11,430 bases of DNA from JBBQKF01 sp038326615 (GTDB taxonomy: Bacteria > Bacillota > Clostridia > Saccharofermentanales > UBA5734), in assembly GCA_038326615.1 (NCBI GenBank), contig JBBQKF010000091.1, forward strand, positions 1 through 11,430. The letters run 5' to 3'. The stretch's first letter is position 1. Every line of letters starts with the position of its first letter. The translations under genes were made by a program, and so were the position numbers. Shown in pieces: positions 1-6,207 of this stretch. The notes below the pieces were generated by a model that made no database searches, was not told where the DNA came from, and was given only the letters and a program-made list of their open reading frames with translations.

Positions 1-190
1 GTAAAGGTTGAAAAACTCTGTAGAATCATGCTAAAAATAAGCAATTACAAATCGAACTGTGGATAAATTAATGTAAGCCACTTTCTTTGATAGTATTTGT
101 AAGAACAATTTAGTCCTACTGAGTAAACGCTATAGTCTTAATAAAAATTATTCTGATTTAAGAAAATGTTCTAAAATAAAATATTTATGG
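1..190. other. Non-coding left edge, downstream of the pfkB-family gene
   Basis: A+T-rich sequence after the end of the minus-strand kinase gene. I see no hairpin followed by a T-run on the minus strand, so the sugar operon has no visible terminator before the window edge and could continue to the left. A minus-strand ATG at 27-29 opens a frame that runs off the window, but it has no Shine-Dalgarno sequence and only nine codons are visible, so I do not call it. Confidence 0.5.
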
Positions 191-1147
191 TTAAAAATTA
201 TAATCTTCGAGTTCATAATTCTTCATAAAAAATAATATTTCTTCTTCAGACTTAATACCACTTGAAGCCCCTTTTTCCATTACACAATGGGTTCCGACGG
301 CATTTGCAAATTTACCACATTCAATTAATGATGACCCTTTAACAAGTGCTGCGATAAATCCTGAACAAAAAGCATCACCAGCGCCAGTGGTATCAACGGC
401 TTTAATTCGATTATAAGTAGGGATAATATGCTTTTCACCAGATTTTGTCTTTATAAAGCAACCTTGTTTACCAAGCTTAATTACGACAGTATGAGGACCC
501 ATTGTAAGAAAGGTATCAGCAATTTCTTCAGGTTGCGTTTTCCCGGACAATTCAACAGCTTCTTCATAACTTGGCAAAAAGTAATCAATATAAGGCATAC
601 ACGGCGCAAGTACTTTCATCCATCTACCTTTAGAATCCCAGGCAGTGTCAAGAACGGTGATTTTATCCATATTTTTACATTTTTTTAGGAAAACCGCACA
701 ATCTTTGCCATCGAATTTAGGCATAAGCATTGTACCAGCAACAAAAACGATTTTGGATTCGCTGATTACATCATATGGAATGTCAGCTTCTTCGAAAGTT
801 CCATTAGATGCGATTGAATGAATGAAAGAACGTTCACCATCAGGTGTTACAATTACTAATGAAGCAGATGTCGAGCCTTTAGGGTCTACAATAAGGCCTT
901 TAGTAGAAACTTTCTTTTGCTCGAGTGCATTTTTCATGAACATTCCAAATCCATCGTTGCCAATTTTACCGATTATAGCAACATTTCTACCAATAATCGA
1001 CATGTCAATAGCAGCACTTGCTGCACATCCCCCAGTATAAAGACCTAATGTATCTACTAACTCAAGCTTTCCCTTTTCAGGGATTTTTTCTACTGGCTTT
1101 GCAATTGCGTCAGCAACTAAAATTCCTATACAAGCAACATCAAACAT
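191..1147 (-). CDS. PfkB/ribokinase-family carbohydrate kinase
   Basis: Probable cytoplasmic ATP-dependent sugar kinase (318 aa, normal for the family). The N-terminal part has the GG sugar-binding motif (residues 39-40) in a G-A-S/T-rich segment, and PDGERSF is at 102-108. The C-terminal PfkB signature DTTGAGDAF spans 252-260, forming the anion hole with catalytic Asp258. LGKQG at 225-229 fits the nucleotide-binding side. The substrate cannot be read from the sequence; its operon partners, a ketol-isomerase and a polyol-phosphate dehydrogenase, point to a ketose such as fructose or xylulose, which is inference. The gene starts 15 nt after the dehydrogenase gene, and its AAGGAG-type site (about 1156-1162) abuts that gene's stop codon, so translation is probably coupled. 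It is the last gene of the operon inside the window. The family call is sure, the substrate is not. Confidence 0.93.
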   Translation of the reverse strand: MFDVACIGILVADAIAKPVEKIPEKGKLELVDTLGLYTGGCAASAAIDMSIIGRNVAIIGKIGNDGFGMFMKNALEQKKVSTKGLIVDPKGSTSASLVIVTPDGERSFIHSIASNGTFEEADIPYDVISESKIVFVAGTMLMPKFDGKDCAVFLKKCKNMDKITVLDTAWDSKGRWMKVLAPCMPYIDYFLPSYEEAVELSGKTQPEEIADTFLTMGPHTVVIKLGKQGCFIKTKSGEKHIIPTYNRIKAVDTTGAGDAFCSGFIAALVKGSSLIECGKFANAVGTHCVMEKGASSGIKSEEEILFFMKNYELEDYNF

Positions 1148-1162
1148 AAGAAATTCTCCTTT

Positions 1163-2404
1163 TTAAATTATTGTTTTAGTTCTGAATAATTTTTCCTGCA
1201 TTTTTTCTGCATAAGATAACAAAGATTCAAGTGAATTGTCATTTTTCATAAAATTATAATATTTATTAACAAGTTCATAGGATTCGGAACCCTCATTAAT
1301 ACCAGAAATATTTGAAAGCACATAAGCAAGCCCTTTGGTTGAAAGAATTGAATTAACTTCATCTGTGCCTGGATCGTCTGGGCAATTGAAAGAGAGCGCA
1401 GCAGTAATACCAATGCATGTATAAAATGGTGAAATTCCTTGTTCTTCGCACATTTTAATCGCACCTGCGAAGCGATCTTCTGATGAAAGCTTGCGCTTGG
1501 TGTCTTTCCCAACTCTTAAAACTGTATCTCCAAGTGCAACATTCGAGAATCTGAGAAGAAGATCAGAAATATGATCGATTAAAGGGTTCATTGGTATATC
1601 ATATATTTTAGAAAGAGACATTGCACTATCAGTCATTGCGCGAGAAACAATTATTTTGATATATGGGTTTGCTATTGCCTGCCAGATATATTGTGCTCCT
1701 ATCAAATTTCCAAGATATGCTGTCAAAGCATGCCCCATATTGTGAATGTAAAGTTTTCTTTTAATATAGAGATCAAAAGGTGCATATGGAAAAAGGTGAG
1801 GAACTTTGGGAATTTCACCTTTGAAAGCGTTCTTGTCGATTGGAAGTTCACAGTAGCTTTCAACAAAAACACCAAGAGGATTAATCTTTCTTTGCTCTTC
1901 GGTCATCACAGGAACCATTCTTCCTATTGATGCTTCAACAAGACCTACATATTTTTCGAAATAGGCATTTTCTGATTCATTAAATTGCTCGGATATTAAT
2001 CTATGAAGTAGTTTGTCTGCATCGATAAGATTTTCACAGATAATAATATTTAGAGGTGTTAAATTATTCATTTGCATTCTTTTTCTTATACCACCAGCAA
2101 GGAGAGGTACTATTCGAGGTAAAATGTTAACACCGATTGCTGTCGCCATCGCATCTGCTCTAGCAATTGCATCAATAACTGCTTCGCGGTCCATTCCATT
2201 AATGCCCTTAACATTTTCAACCCAAACATCGACAGGCTCTTGCTTTGACACAATAGTAACAGGATAGCGACCCTCATTGTTTAATGCATCGATAATTTCC
2301 ATATTTACATCGATAAATGAAACCTCATAACCGGCTTGTGAAAAAAGTTGACCTATAAATCCTCGACCAATATTTCCAGCTCCGTATTGAATAAACTTCC
2401 TCAT
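1163..2404 (-). CDS. Mannitol-1-phosphate 5-dehydrogenase-like polyol-phosphate dehydrogenase
   Basis: Long-chain polyol dehydrogenase of the MtlD type (413 aa), expected to interconvert a hexitol or pentitol phosphate and its ketose phosphate with NAD(H), for example mannitol-1-phosphate and fructose-6-phosphate. The N-terminal Rossmann motif GAGNIGRG is at residues 8-15, with an acidic residue (Asp32) at the end of the second strand that favours NAD. The family's catalytic KxxxxNxxH motif is complete: Lys217, Asn222, His225, followed by ALTAYLG. RVGKDTKRKLSSEDR (297-311) also matches MtlD. The C-terminus extends about 30 residues beyond what I recall for the E. coli enzyme. A GGAAGGAA site lies about 8 nt before the ATG. 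It sits second in the operon, 103 nt after the isomerase gene and 15 nt before the kinase gene. Activity on mannitol-1-phosphate rather than another polyol phosphate is inference, so I give no symbol. Confidence 0.9.
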   Translation of the reverse strand: MRKFIQYGAGNIGRGFIGQLFSQAGYEVSFIDVNMEIIDALNNEGRYPVTIVSKQEPVDVWVENVKGINGMDREAVIDAIARADAMATAIGVNILPRIVPLLAGGIRKRMQMNNLTPLNIIICENLIDADKLLHRLISEQFNESENAYFEKYVGLVEASIGRMVPVMTEEQRKINPLGVFVESYCELPIDKNAFKGEIPKVPHLFPYAPFDLYIKRKLYIHNMGHALTAYLGNLIGAQYIWQAIANPYIKIIVSRAMTDSAMSLSKIYDIPMNPLIDHISDLLLRFSNVALGDTVLRVGKDTKRKLSSEDRFAGAIKMCEEQGISPFYTCIGITAALSFNCPDDPGTDEVNSILSTKGLAYVLSNISGINEGSESYELVNKYYNFMKNDNSLESLLSYAEKMQEKLFRTKTII

Positions 2405-2420
2405 AAAAATTTCCTTCCAA

Positions 2421-2452
2421 ATAGAAATAATAATTTATTATACTATTTCTAT
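2421..2452 (-). other. A+T-only intercistronic hairpin before the dehydrogenase gene
   Basis: ATAGAAATA (2421-2429) and TATTTCTAT (2444-2452) form a perfect 9-bp inverted repeat with a 14-nt loop, next to the ribosome binding site of the dehydrogenase gene. All but one pair are A-T and no T-run follows, so it is not a good terminator. It could affect processing or relative expression in the operon. A minus-strand TATAAT (2437-2442) lies in the loop, but I find no well-spaced -35 for it. Confidence 0.35.
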
Positions 2453-2507
2453 ATAGTAAATACTACAACGTGTATCGATATATTAACACAAAACTTTATG
2501 ATAATAA

Positions 2508-3044
2508 TCAAACTTCAATTTCTGGAATTCTTGCAATAGCAGGATCAGTAAAAATATCGCCTTCATCGAAACTCTTTGTTGAGAATTCGGAGATTACTGC
2601 ACCTTCACTTCCTGCACGAAACCAATGTTTTGTGTTAGGGAACAAAGTGTATTGTTCCCCTGGATTTAGTTCGATTTCATGGAAAACTGTATATTTCCCT
2701 TCAGGAGGAGATACCTTGCAATTCTTGGTTGTATCACCATCAACATATAGGTACACGGTTCCTAAACGGCAACGGAAAGTCTCTTCTTTACCAATATATT
2801 CGCCTATTTTAGGGTGACGATGCTCTGGGCAAGTTTGGAATGGAGTAAGAACAAGCTCTTTTGCGCAAACTCTGTCGGTGTTTACATATGTAAGAATTTC
2901 AAGTCCTGTGTTCCATAAATCTCCTAAGCCGAAGTCTGCAACTTCAATTTTTTCTTTTTCCTCAGGGATTAATGTAATGTTTGCTTTAGCAAAATAACCG
3001 ATTGCCTTTTCCTTTGCTTCATTGAATTGTTCTTTTGAAATCAT
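2508..3044 (-). CDS. D-lyxose/D-mannose ketol-isomerase, cupin (YdaE type)
   Basis: Small cytoplasmic metal-dependent sugar isomerase (178 aa). Characterised relatives interconvert D-lyxose with D-xylulose and also D-mannose with D-fructose. The cupin motif PEHRHPKIGEYIGKEETF covers residues 73-90; His75, His77 and Glu82 fit HxHx4E metal ligands, and His140 in PNTKHWFRAG supplies the fourth. Length and the motif order (GDLWNTGLEIL, the HRH motif, KEETFRCRLG, TKHWF, EFST) match the YdaE/lyxose isomerase family. The start is well supported by GGAGG at 3054-3058, 9 nt upstream of the ATG. It is the first gene of the minus-strand sugar operon and has a very long upstream region carrying a repeat array. 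The family is clear; which sugar is physiological is not. Confidence 0.93.
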   Translation of the reverse strand: MISKEQFNEAKEKAIGYFAKANITLIPEEKEKIEVADFGLGDLWNTGLEILTYVNTDRVCAKELVLTPFQTCPEHRHPKIGEYIGKEETFRCRLGTVYLYVDGDTTKNCKVSPPEGKYTVFHEIELNPGEQYTLFPNTKHWFRAGSEGAVISEFSTKSFDEGDIFTDPAIARIPEIEV

Positions 3045-3192
3045 TTCACGATACCTCCGTTTAATAAATTTATTGTCAGGGGTCTTTTATCCATTATCTG
3101 TTTTCTATTTTCTATAACTTATTACTAACTATTTATTATTTATTATTTCAATTGTTTTCTTTCTATTATTATTTACTACCAATATTCATTTT

Positions 3193-3375
3193 AACTTTCA
3201 TTTAAACTTTCATTTAAACTTTCATTTAAACTTTCATCTAAACTTTCATTTAAACTTTCATCTAAACTTTCATCTAAACTTTCATATAAACTTTCATATA
3301 AACTTTCATCTAAACTTTCATCTAAACTTTCATAACTTTCATCTAAACTTTCATCTAAACTTTCATCTAAACTTT
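3193..3375. repeat. Tandem array of about 15 units of 12 bp
   Basis: On the plus strand the unit is AACTTTCATNTA: fourteen full units plus one 9-bp unit (3325-3333, lacking the last three bases), then a half unit AACTTT at 3370-3375. The only variable base in full units is N: C in eight, T in four, A in two. Units follow each other directly, with no spacers. On the minus strand the unit reads ATG AAA GTT TAR, a start codon, two codons and a stop, so most units are complete mini-ORFs; the two A variants change the stop to TAT. On the plus strand the same frame is open and reads Asn-Phe-His-Leu/Ile repeatedly, but it has no start codon. The array lies about 150 nt upstream of the isomerase start. 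The repeat is certain, its function unknown. Confidence 0.97.
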
Positions 3376-3502
3376 AATTTTTAATTTGTTTAGATTTTCT
3401 TATTAATTTAAAACCAATATTAAATATTTAGCTAATAAATTCTATACTCTAAGTTGGTAAAACAATATTCTTCAAAAGTTAAACCATGCTCAAAAATACT
3501 TA

Positions 3503-3518
3503 TTCAAAGCGCTTTCAA
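3503..3518. promoter_or_regulatory. LacI/CcpA-type operator (cre-like palindrome)
   Basis: TTCAAAGCGCTTTCAA is a 16-bp palindrome with one mismatched position per arm and a central CG. This is the form of LacI-family operators and differs by one base in the core from the catabolite-response element TGAAARCGYTTTCA. It is centred about 38 nt downstream of the predicted start of the minus-strand transcript, so a bound repressor would block elongation into the sugar operon. Whether CcpA or a dedicated sugar repressor binds it cannot be told, and no regulator gene is in the window. Confidence 0.62.
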
Positions 3519-3554
3519 GCTTAATTCGAAATAGTATAAAGAATTTACTAATTC

Positions 3555-3583
3555 ATTATAATATGAAATCAGAAAGATTGCAA
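3555..3583 (-). promoter_or_regulatory. Candidate promoter of the sugar operon
   Basis: On the minus strand, TTGCAA (3583-3578, four of six matches to the -35 consensus) is followed after 17 nt by a perfect TATAAT (3560-3555). Transcription would start near 3548 and cross the cre-like site and the whole 12-bp array, giving a leader of about 500 nt before the isomerase gene. A promoter nearer the gene is not excluded, since the sequence is very A+T rich. Confidence 0.5.
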
Positions 3584-3695
3584 TACCCTTCAAAATGAAT
3601 TTAAGGGATACTTAGAATGAACTTTATCGGCACTTGATTTATAGTGCAATTTGATGTAAAGTTATCTAATTAAGATATAACAATTGGAGATTGAA

Positions 3696-4133
3696 ATGGA
3701 ATTTAAAATTGAAAAATATAAGCATAAAACACAGTATTATGAAACTGATCAAATGGGAATCATTCATCACTCAAATTATATAAGGTGGTTTGAAGAGTCA
3801 AGGACGGATTTACTTGAACAAGTAGGTTTTAGCTACCATCAAATGGAAGAAGCTGGAGTGATGATACCTGTTTTAGGAGTTACGTGTGATTATAAATCAA
3901 TGGTCCGCTATGGGGAATCTGTTTTTATTTTCCAGACTATTGAAGAATTTAGCGGAGTTAAAATGAGCATATCATATGAGGTTGTTGATTCAGTCAGTAA
4001 TGAAATCAGATGCATAGGGAGCAGCAGACATTGTTTTGTCGATAAAACCATGAGGCCGATTTCTTTGCAAAAAAAGAACAAGGATATTTTTGACATTTTT
4101 AAAGCTCTTTTAGTTGTTAAAACAACAAACTGA
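3696..4133 (+). CDS. Acyl-CoA thioesterase, 4HBT/YbgC hotdog-fold family
   Basis: Cytoplasmic hotdog-fold thioesterase (145 aa) expected to hydrolyse an acyl-CoA. The N-terminal 4-hydroxybenzoyl-CoA thioesterase signature is well kept: YYETDQMGIIHHSNYIRWFEESR at residues 14-36, with catalytic Asp17 and the following His-His-Ser-Asn-Tyr helix start. The later core strands (YGESVFIF, MSISYEVV, CIGSSRHCFVD) fit the family. I chose the ATG at 3696 because GGAG at 3686-3689 is 6 nt upstream; a TTG at 3684 would place this site inside the gene. It appears to be transcribed alone: a divergent operon lies on one side and a 200-nt gap before msrB on the other. The acyl substrate cannot be predicted. 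Confidence 0.9.
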   Translation: MEFKIEKYKHKTQYYETDQMGIIHHSNYIRWFEESRTDLLEQVGFSYHQMEEAGVMIPVLGVTCDYKSMVRYGESVFIFQTIEEFSGVKMSISYEVVDSVSNEIRCIGSSRHCFVDKTMRPISLQKKNKDIFDIFKALLVVKTTN

Positions 4134-4140
4134 AAACCAA

Positions 4141-4210
4141 TGATTTGCTAATCAAATCAAAATGAAAAGAATTTTATAACTTATTATTTACAGAGTATAA
4201 ACTCTTTTGT
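4141..4210 (+). terminator. Weak hairpins after the thioesterase gene
   Basis: Two small inverted repeats follow the stop codon: TGATTTG/CAAATCA (4141-4147 and 4153-4159, 7 bp, 5-nt loop, no T-run) and AGAGT/ACTCT (4192-4196 and 4201-4205, 5 bp, 4-nt loop) followed by TTTTGTATTT. The second resembles a weak intrinsic terminator. Neither is strong, and readthrough into msrB is possible; I find no clear promoter for msrB in this gap. Confidence 0.3.
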
Positions 4211-4288
4211 ATTTGAAACATAGCTAACTCCTAATGAATGAGAATATGGTTGTATTATTATGAAAATTCTAAAAAATTGCAAGGAGGG

Positions 4289-4321
4289 ATGATTTATCCA
4301 TTGTGTTTTCGTGATGAATAA
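4289..4321 (+). other. Short leader ORF in frame with msrB, behind a strong Shine-Dalgarno
   Basis: AAGGAGGG (4281-4288) is the best ribosome binding site in this part of the window, but it is 45 nt from the msrB ATG. The ATG directly after it opens a 10-codon ORF (MIYPLCFRDE) ended by TAA at 4319-4321. A TTG at 4301, 12 nt after the site, is in the same frame. This frame is also the msrB frame, so a single stop codon separates the leader from msrB. It may be a leader peptide that couples translation, or an eroded N-terminus. Confidence 0.4.
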
Positions 4322-4333
4322 ATCAAGAAAAAA

Positions 4334-4789
4334 ATGAAAGAAAAAAATAGTTTTAAAAAACCATCAAACGACGAGCTAAAAAAAGTACTCACCAAAGAAC
4401 AGTTTGAAGTTACACAAAATAGTGACACAGAACCTCCATTTAAAAATGAATATTGGAATGAGCACCGCATAGGCCTTTATGTTGATATCACAACGGGGCA
4501 ACCATTGTTTGTTTCAAATGATAAATTTGACAGCGGATGCGGCTGGCCAAGTTTCTCTAGACCAATTGAAGAATCTACCATTGTCGAAAAGTCCGACTTT
4601 ACTTTTGGAAGAATGCGAACAGAAGTGAGAAGCCTGCTTGGCGATGCACACCTTGGGCATGTTTTTAATGATGGACCCCAAAATGCTGGTGGTTTGCGTT
4701 ATTGTATTAATAGTGCATCTCTTAAATTTATTCCTTATGAGGAAATGGAAGAGAAGGGGTATGGGGATTTTATTGATCTGGTAAAATAG
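4334..4789 (+). CDS. msrB: Peptide-methionine (R)-S-oxide reductase MsrB
   Basis: Repairs oxidised methionine by reducing the R-sulfoxide, with electrons from thioredoxin; cytoplasmic, as no signal peptide is seen. It is 151 aa, one SelR/MsrB domain. Catalytic Cys124 lies in GLRYCINSASLKF, the resolving Cys69 in SGCGWPSF, and the active-site histidines in GDAHLGHVFNDGP (His106, His109). Both CxxC pairs that bind zinc in many MsrBs are absent (VDITTG at 50-55 and RSLLGD at 99-104 replace them), so this is the zinc-less form, like the MsrB half of MsrAB fusions. No msrA lies beside it. The ATG is the only start downstream of the in-frame TAA at 4319 that keeps the whole domain; it has no good Shine-Dalgarno of its own, and translation may depend on the leader ORF. 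Confidence 0.96.
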   Translation: MKEKNSFKKPSNDELKKVLTKEQFEVTQNSDTEPPFKNEYWNEHRIGLYVDITTGQPLFVSNDKFDSGCGWPSFSRPIEESTIVEKSDFTFGRMRTEVRSLLGDAHLGHVFNDGPQNAGGLRYCINSASLKFIPYEEMEEKGYGDFIDLVK

Positions 4790-4970
4790 AAAAAACAAAA
4801 TATAGATAAAATCCCCATGAAATGATTTGCATATTTAATTTTATTACCGATTGTATATATATATATGTTTTCTGAGCGAATATATAGAAAATATGAACTA
4901 GAATTATTTGAAATAGTCGTTTACGTCTATTGTGAAATTAGAAAATTTACTTTGAAATTGATAAAGCAAA

Positions 4971-5015
4971 AAAACCCTGGTATTAAAGAGTGACGTTCTT
5001 TAATACCAGGGTTTT
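4971..5015. terminator. Bidirectional intrinsic terminator between msrB and ilvC
   Basis: CCCTGGTATTAAAGA (4975-4989) pairs perfectly with its complement at 4997-5011 around a 7-nt loop. An A-run precedes the stem and TTTT(ATATTTTT) follows, so both strands have a U-tract. The genes on either side converge here, and this hairpin serves both. The rest of the 312-nt gap is A+T rich, including a TA run near 4853-4866 and an imperfect 9-bp inverted repeat (ATGTTTTCT near 4865, AGAAAATAT near 4886) with no U-tract; I see no gene in it. Confidence 0.92.
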
Positions 5016-5101
5016 ATATTTTTACTATAAAAAGTTCTATTTAGTTTCAAAAATTCAATTCAAATCAGCTTATTTCATATTAACGGCTGAACTTTTAGAA
5101 A

Positions 5102-6103
5102 TTAAACTTCAATTTCACCATTCCAGCTCATCATAGAACGAACTTCACGACCAATTTTTTCTACAAGATGCTCAGATTCAATTCTGCGACGCGCATAGAA
5201 GTTTGCACGACCACTCTGATTTTCGAGAATCCAGTCTCTTGCAAATTTTCCTTCCTGTATTTCCTGGAGGATTTTTTTCATTTCTTTCTTAGTTTCGTCT
5301 GTAATAATTCTTCTTCCAACGCAATAATCACCATATTCAGCAGTATCGCTTACAGAATAACGCATAAGGCTAAGTCCGCCCTGTGCAATAAGGTCGACAA
5401 TAAGTTTCATCTCGTGAACACATTCATAATAAGCATTTTCAGGATCATATCCTGCTTCAACAAGAACCTCAAATCCTACTTTCATAAGTTCTGAAACTCC
5501 ACCGCAAAGAACTGCTTGTTCGCCAAAAAGATCGGTTTCTGTTTCTTCCTTAAATGTTGTCTGAAGAAGCCCGCCACGAGAACATCCAATTCCGTGTGCA
5601 TAAGCAAAAGCTATATCCTGAGCATTTCCTGTTGCATCCTGTTCGATTGCGAAAAGACCAGGAACACCACGTTGAATTTTGTATTGGCTGCGTACGGTAT
5701 GGCCAGGGCCTTTAGGGGCGACCATTATTACATTAATATTTGAAGGAGGGGCAATTCTTTTGTAGTGGATATTAAAACCATGAGCAAAAGCAAGTGTTTT
5801 GCCTGCAGCAAGATTAGGCGCAATGTCACTTACATAAAGATCATGTTGTTTCTCATCTGGAATAAGAATCATAATTAAATCAGCCATTTTTGTAGCTTCT
5901 GCTGCTGTAACAACTTTTAGTCCAGCATTTGTAGCTTTTTCCCATGATTTACTTCCCTCATAAAGTCCAACAACAACATTAATACCGCTGTCTTTCAAAT
6001 TAAGAGCGTGTGCGTGTCCCTGACTGCCGTATCCGATAACCGCTACGACCTTTCCTTCTAATGCATTTGTAATACATTCATTGTCTTTGTAGATTTTTTT
6101 CAT
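5102..6103 (-). CDS. ilvC: Ketol-acid reductoisomerase, class I
   Basis: Second step of valine, leucine and isoleucine synthesis: isomerises and reduces 2-acetolactate or 2-aceto-2-hydroxybutyrate to the dihydroxy acid, with Mg2+ and a nicotinamide cofactor; cytoplasmic. It is 333 aa, class I size. GYGSQGHAHALNL (24-36) is the Rossmann motif. Catalytic residues are present: His108 (AHGF), Lys131 (PKGPGH), Asp191 and Glu195 (DLFGE), Glu227 and Glu231 (ECVHE) and Ser252 (SVSDTAEYGDY). The cofactor loop reads VGLYEGSKSW (45-54), where many NADPH enzymes have Arg-Pro in place of Tyr-Glu. I chose the ATG at 6101-6103 because AGGAGG (6111-6116) is 7 nt upstream; the ATG at 6122-6124 would put that site inside the gene. 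It follows ilvH by 104 nt with no terminator between, so the two are probably cotranscribed. Confidence 0.98.
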   Translation of the reverse strand: MKKIYKDNECITNALEGKVVAVIGYGSQGHAHALNLKDSGINVVVGLYEGSKSWEKATNAGLKVVTAAEATKMADLIMILIPDEKQHDLYVSDIAPNLAAGKTLAFAHGFNIHYKRIAPPSNINVIMVAPKGPGHTVRSQYKIQRGVPGLFAIEQDATGNAQDIAFAYAHGIGCSRGGLLQTTFKEETETDLFGEQAVLCGGVSELMKVGFEVLVEAGYDPENAYYECVHEMKLIVDLIAQGGLSLMRYSVSDTAEYGDYCVGRRIITDETKKEMKKILQEIQEGKFARDWILENQSGRANFYARRRIESEHLVEKIGREVRSMMSWNGEIEV

Positions 6104-6207
6104 TTTATTTCCTCCTGTTTTCATTCAATATAAATAAATCAATTTGTTTGTATTTTATCTAATAAGTGAATTTCATTAAAAGTACTATTATTCGCTGATG
6201 TTAATAA

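Larger units (their letters stand above)
3045..3695. other. 650-bp divergent intergenic region with repeat array and operator
   Basis: The gap separates the minus-strand sugar operon from the plus-strand thioesterase gene. From the operon outward it holds the isomerase ribosome binding site, a T/C-rich segment (about 3080-3190), the 12-bp tandem array (3193-3375), a LacI-type palindrome (3503-3518), and a minus-strand promoter candidate (3555-3583). From 3101 to 3387 the plus strand has a single G (3154). A short inverted repeat GCACT/AGTGC (3630-3634 and 3643-3647) lies nearer the thioesterase gene. I see no convincing plus-strand promoter and no protein-coding gene. Confidence 0.7.

Noticed and set aside
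2013..2817. Plus-strand ORFs of 84 and 115 codons over the dehydrogenase and isomerase genes
   Set aside because: They are antisense shadows of well-supported genes, with no ribosome binding site and no recognisable protein features.
3193..3375. CRISPR array
   Set aside because: Units are 12 bp and directly adjacent, with no spacers, and no cas gene is present.
3684..3695. TTG at 3684 as the thioesterase start
   Set aside because: The GGAG site at 3686-3689 would lie within the coding sequence; the ATG at 3696 is correctly spaced from it.
6104..6124. Upstream ATG (6122-6124) as the ilvC start
   Set aside because: The AGGAGG site lies between it and the ATG at 6101-6103, which has ideal spacing and starts the conserved KARI sequence.
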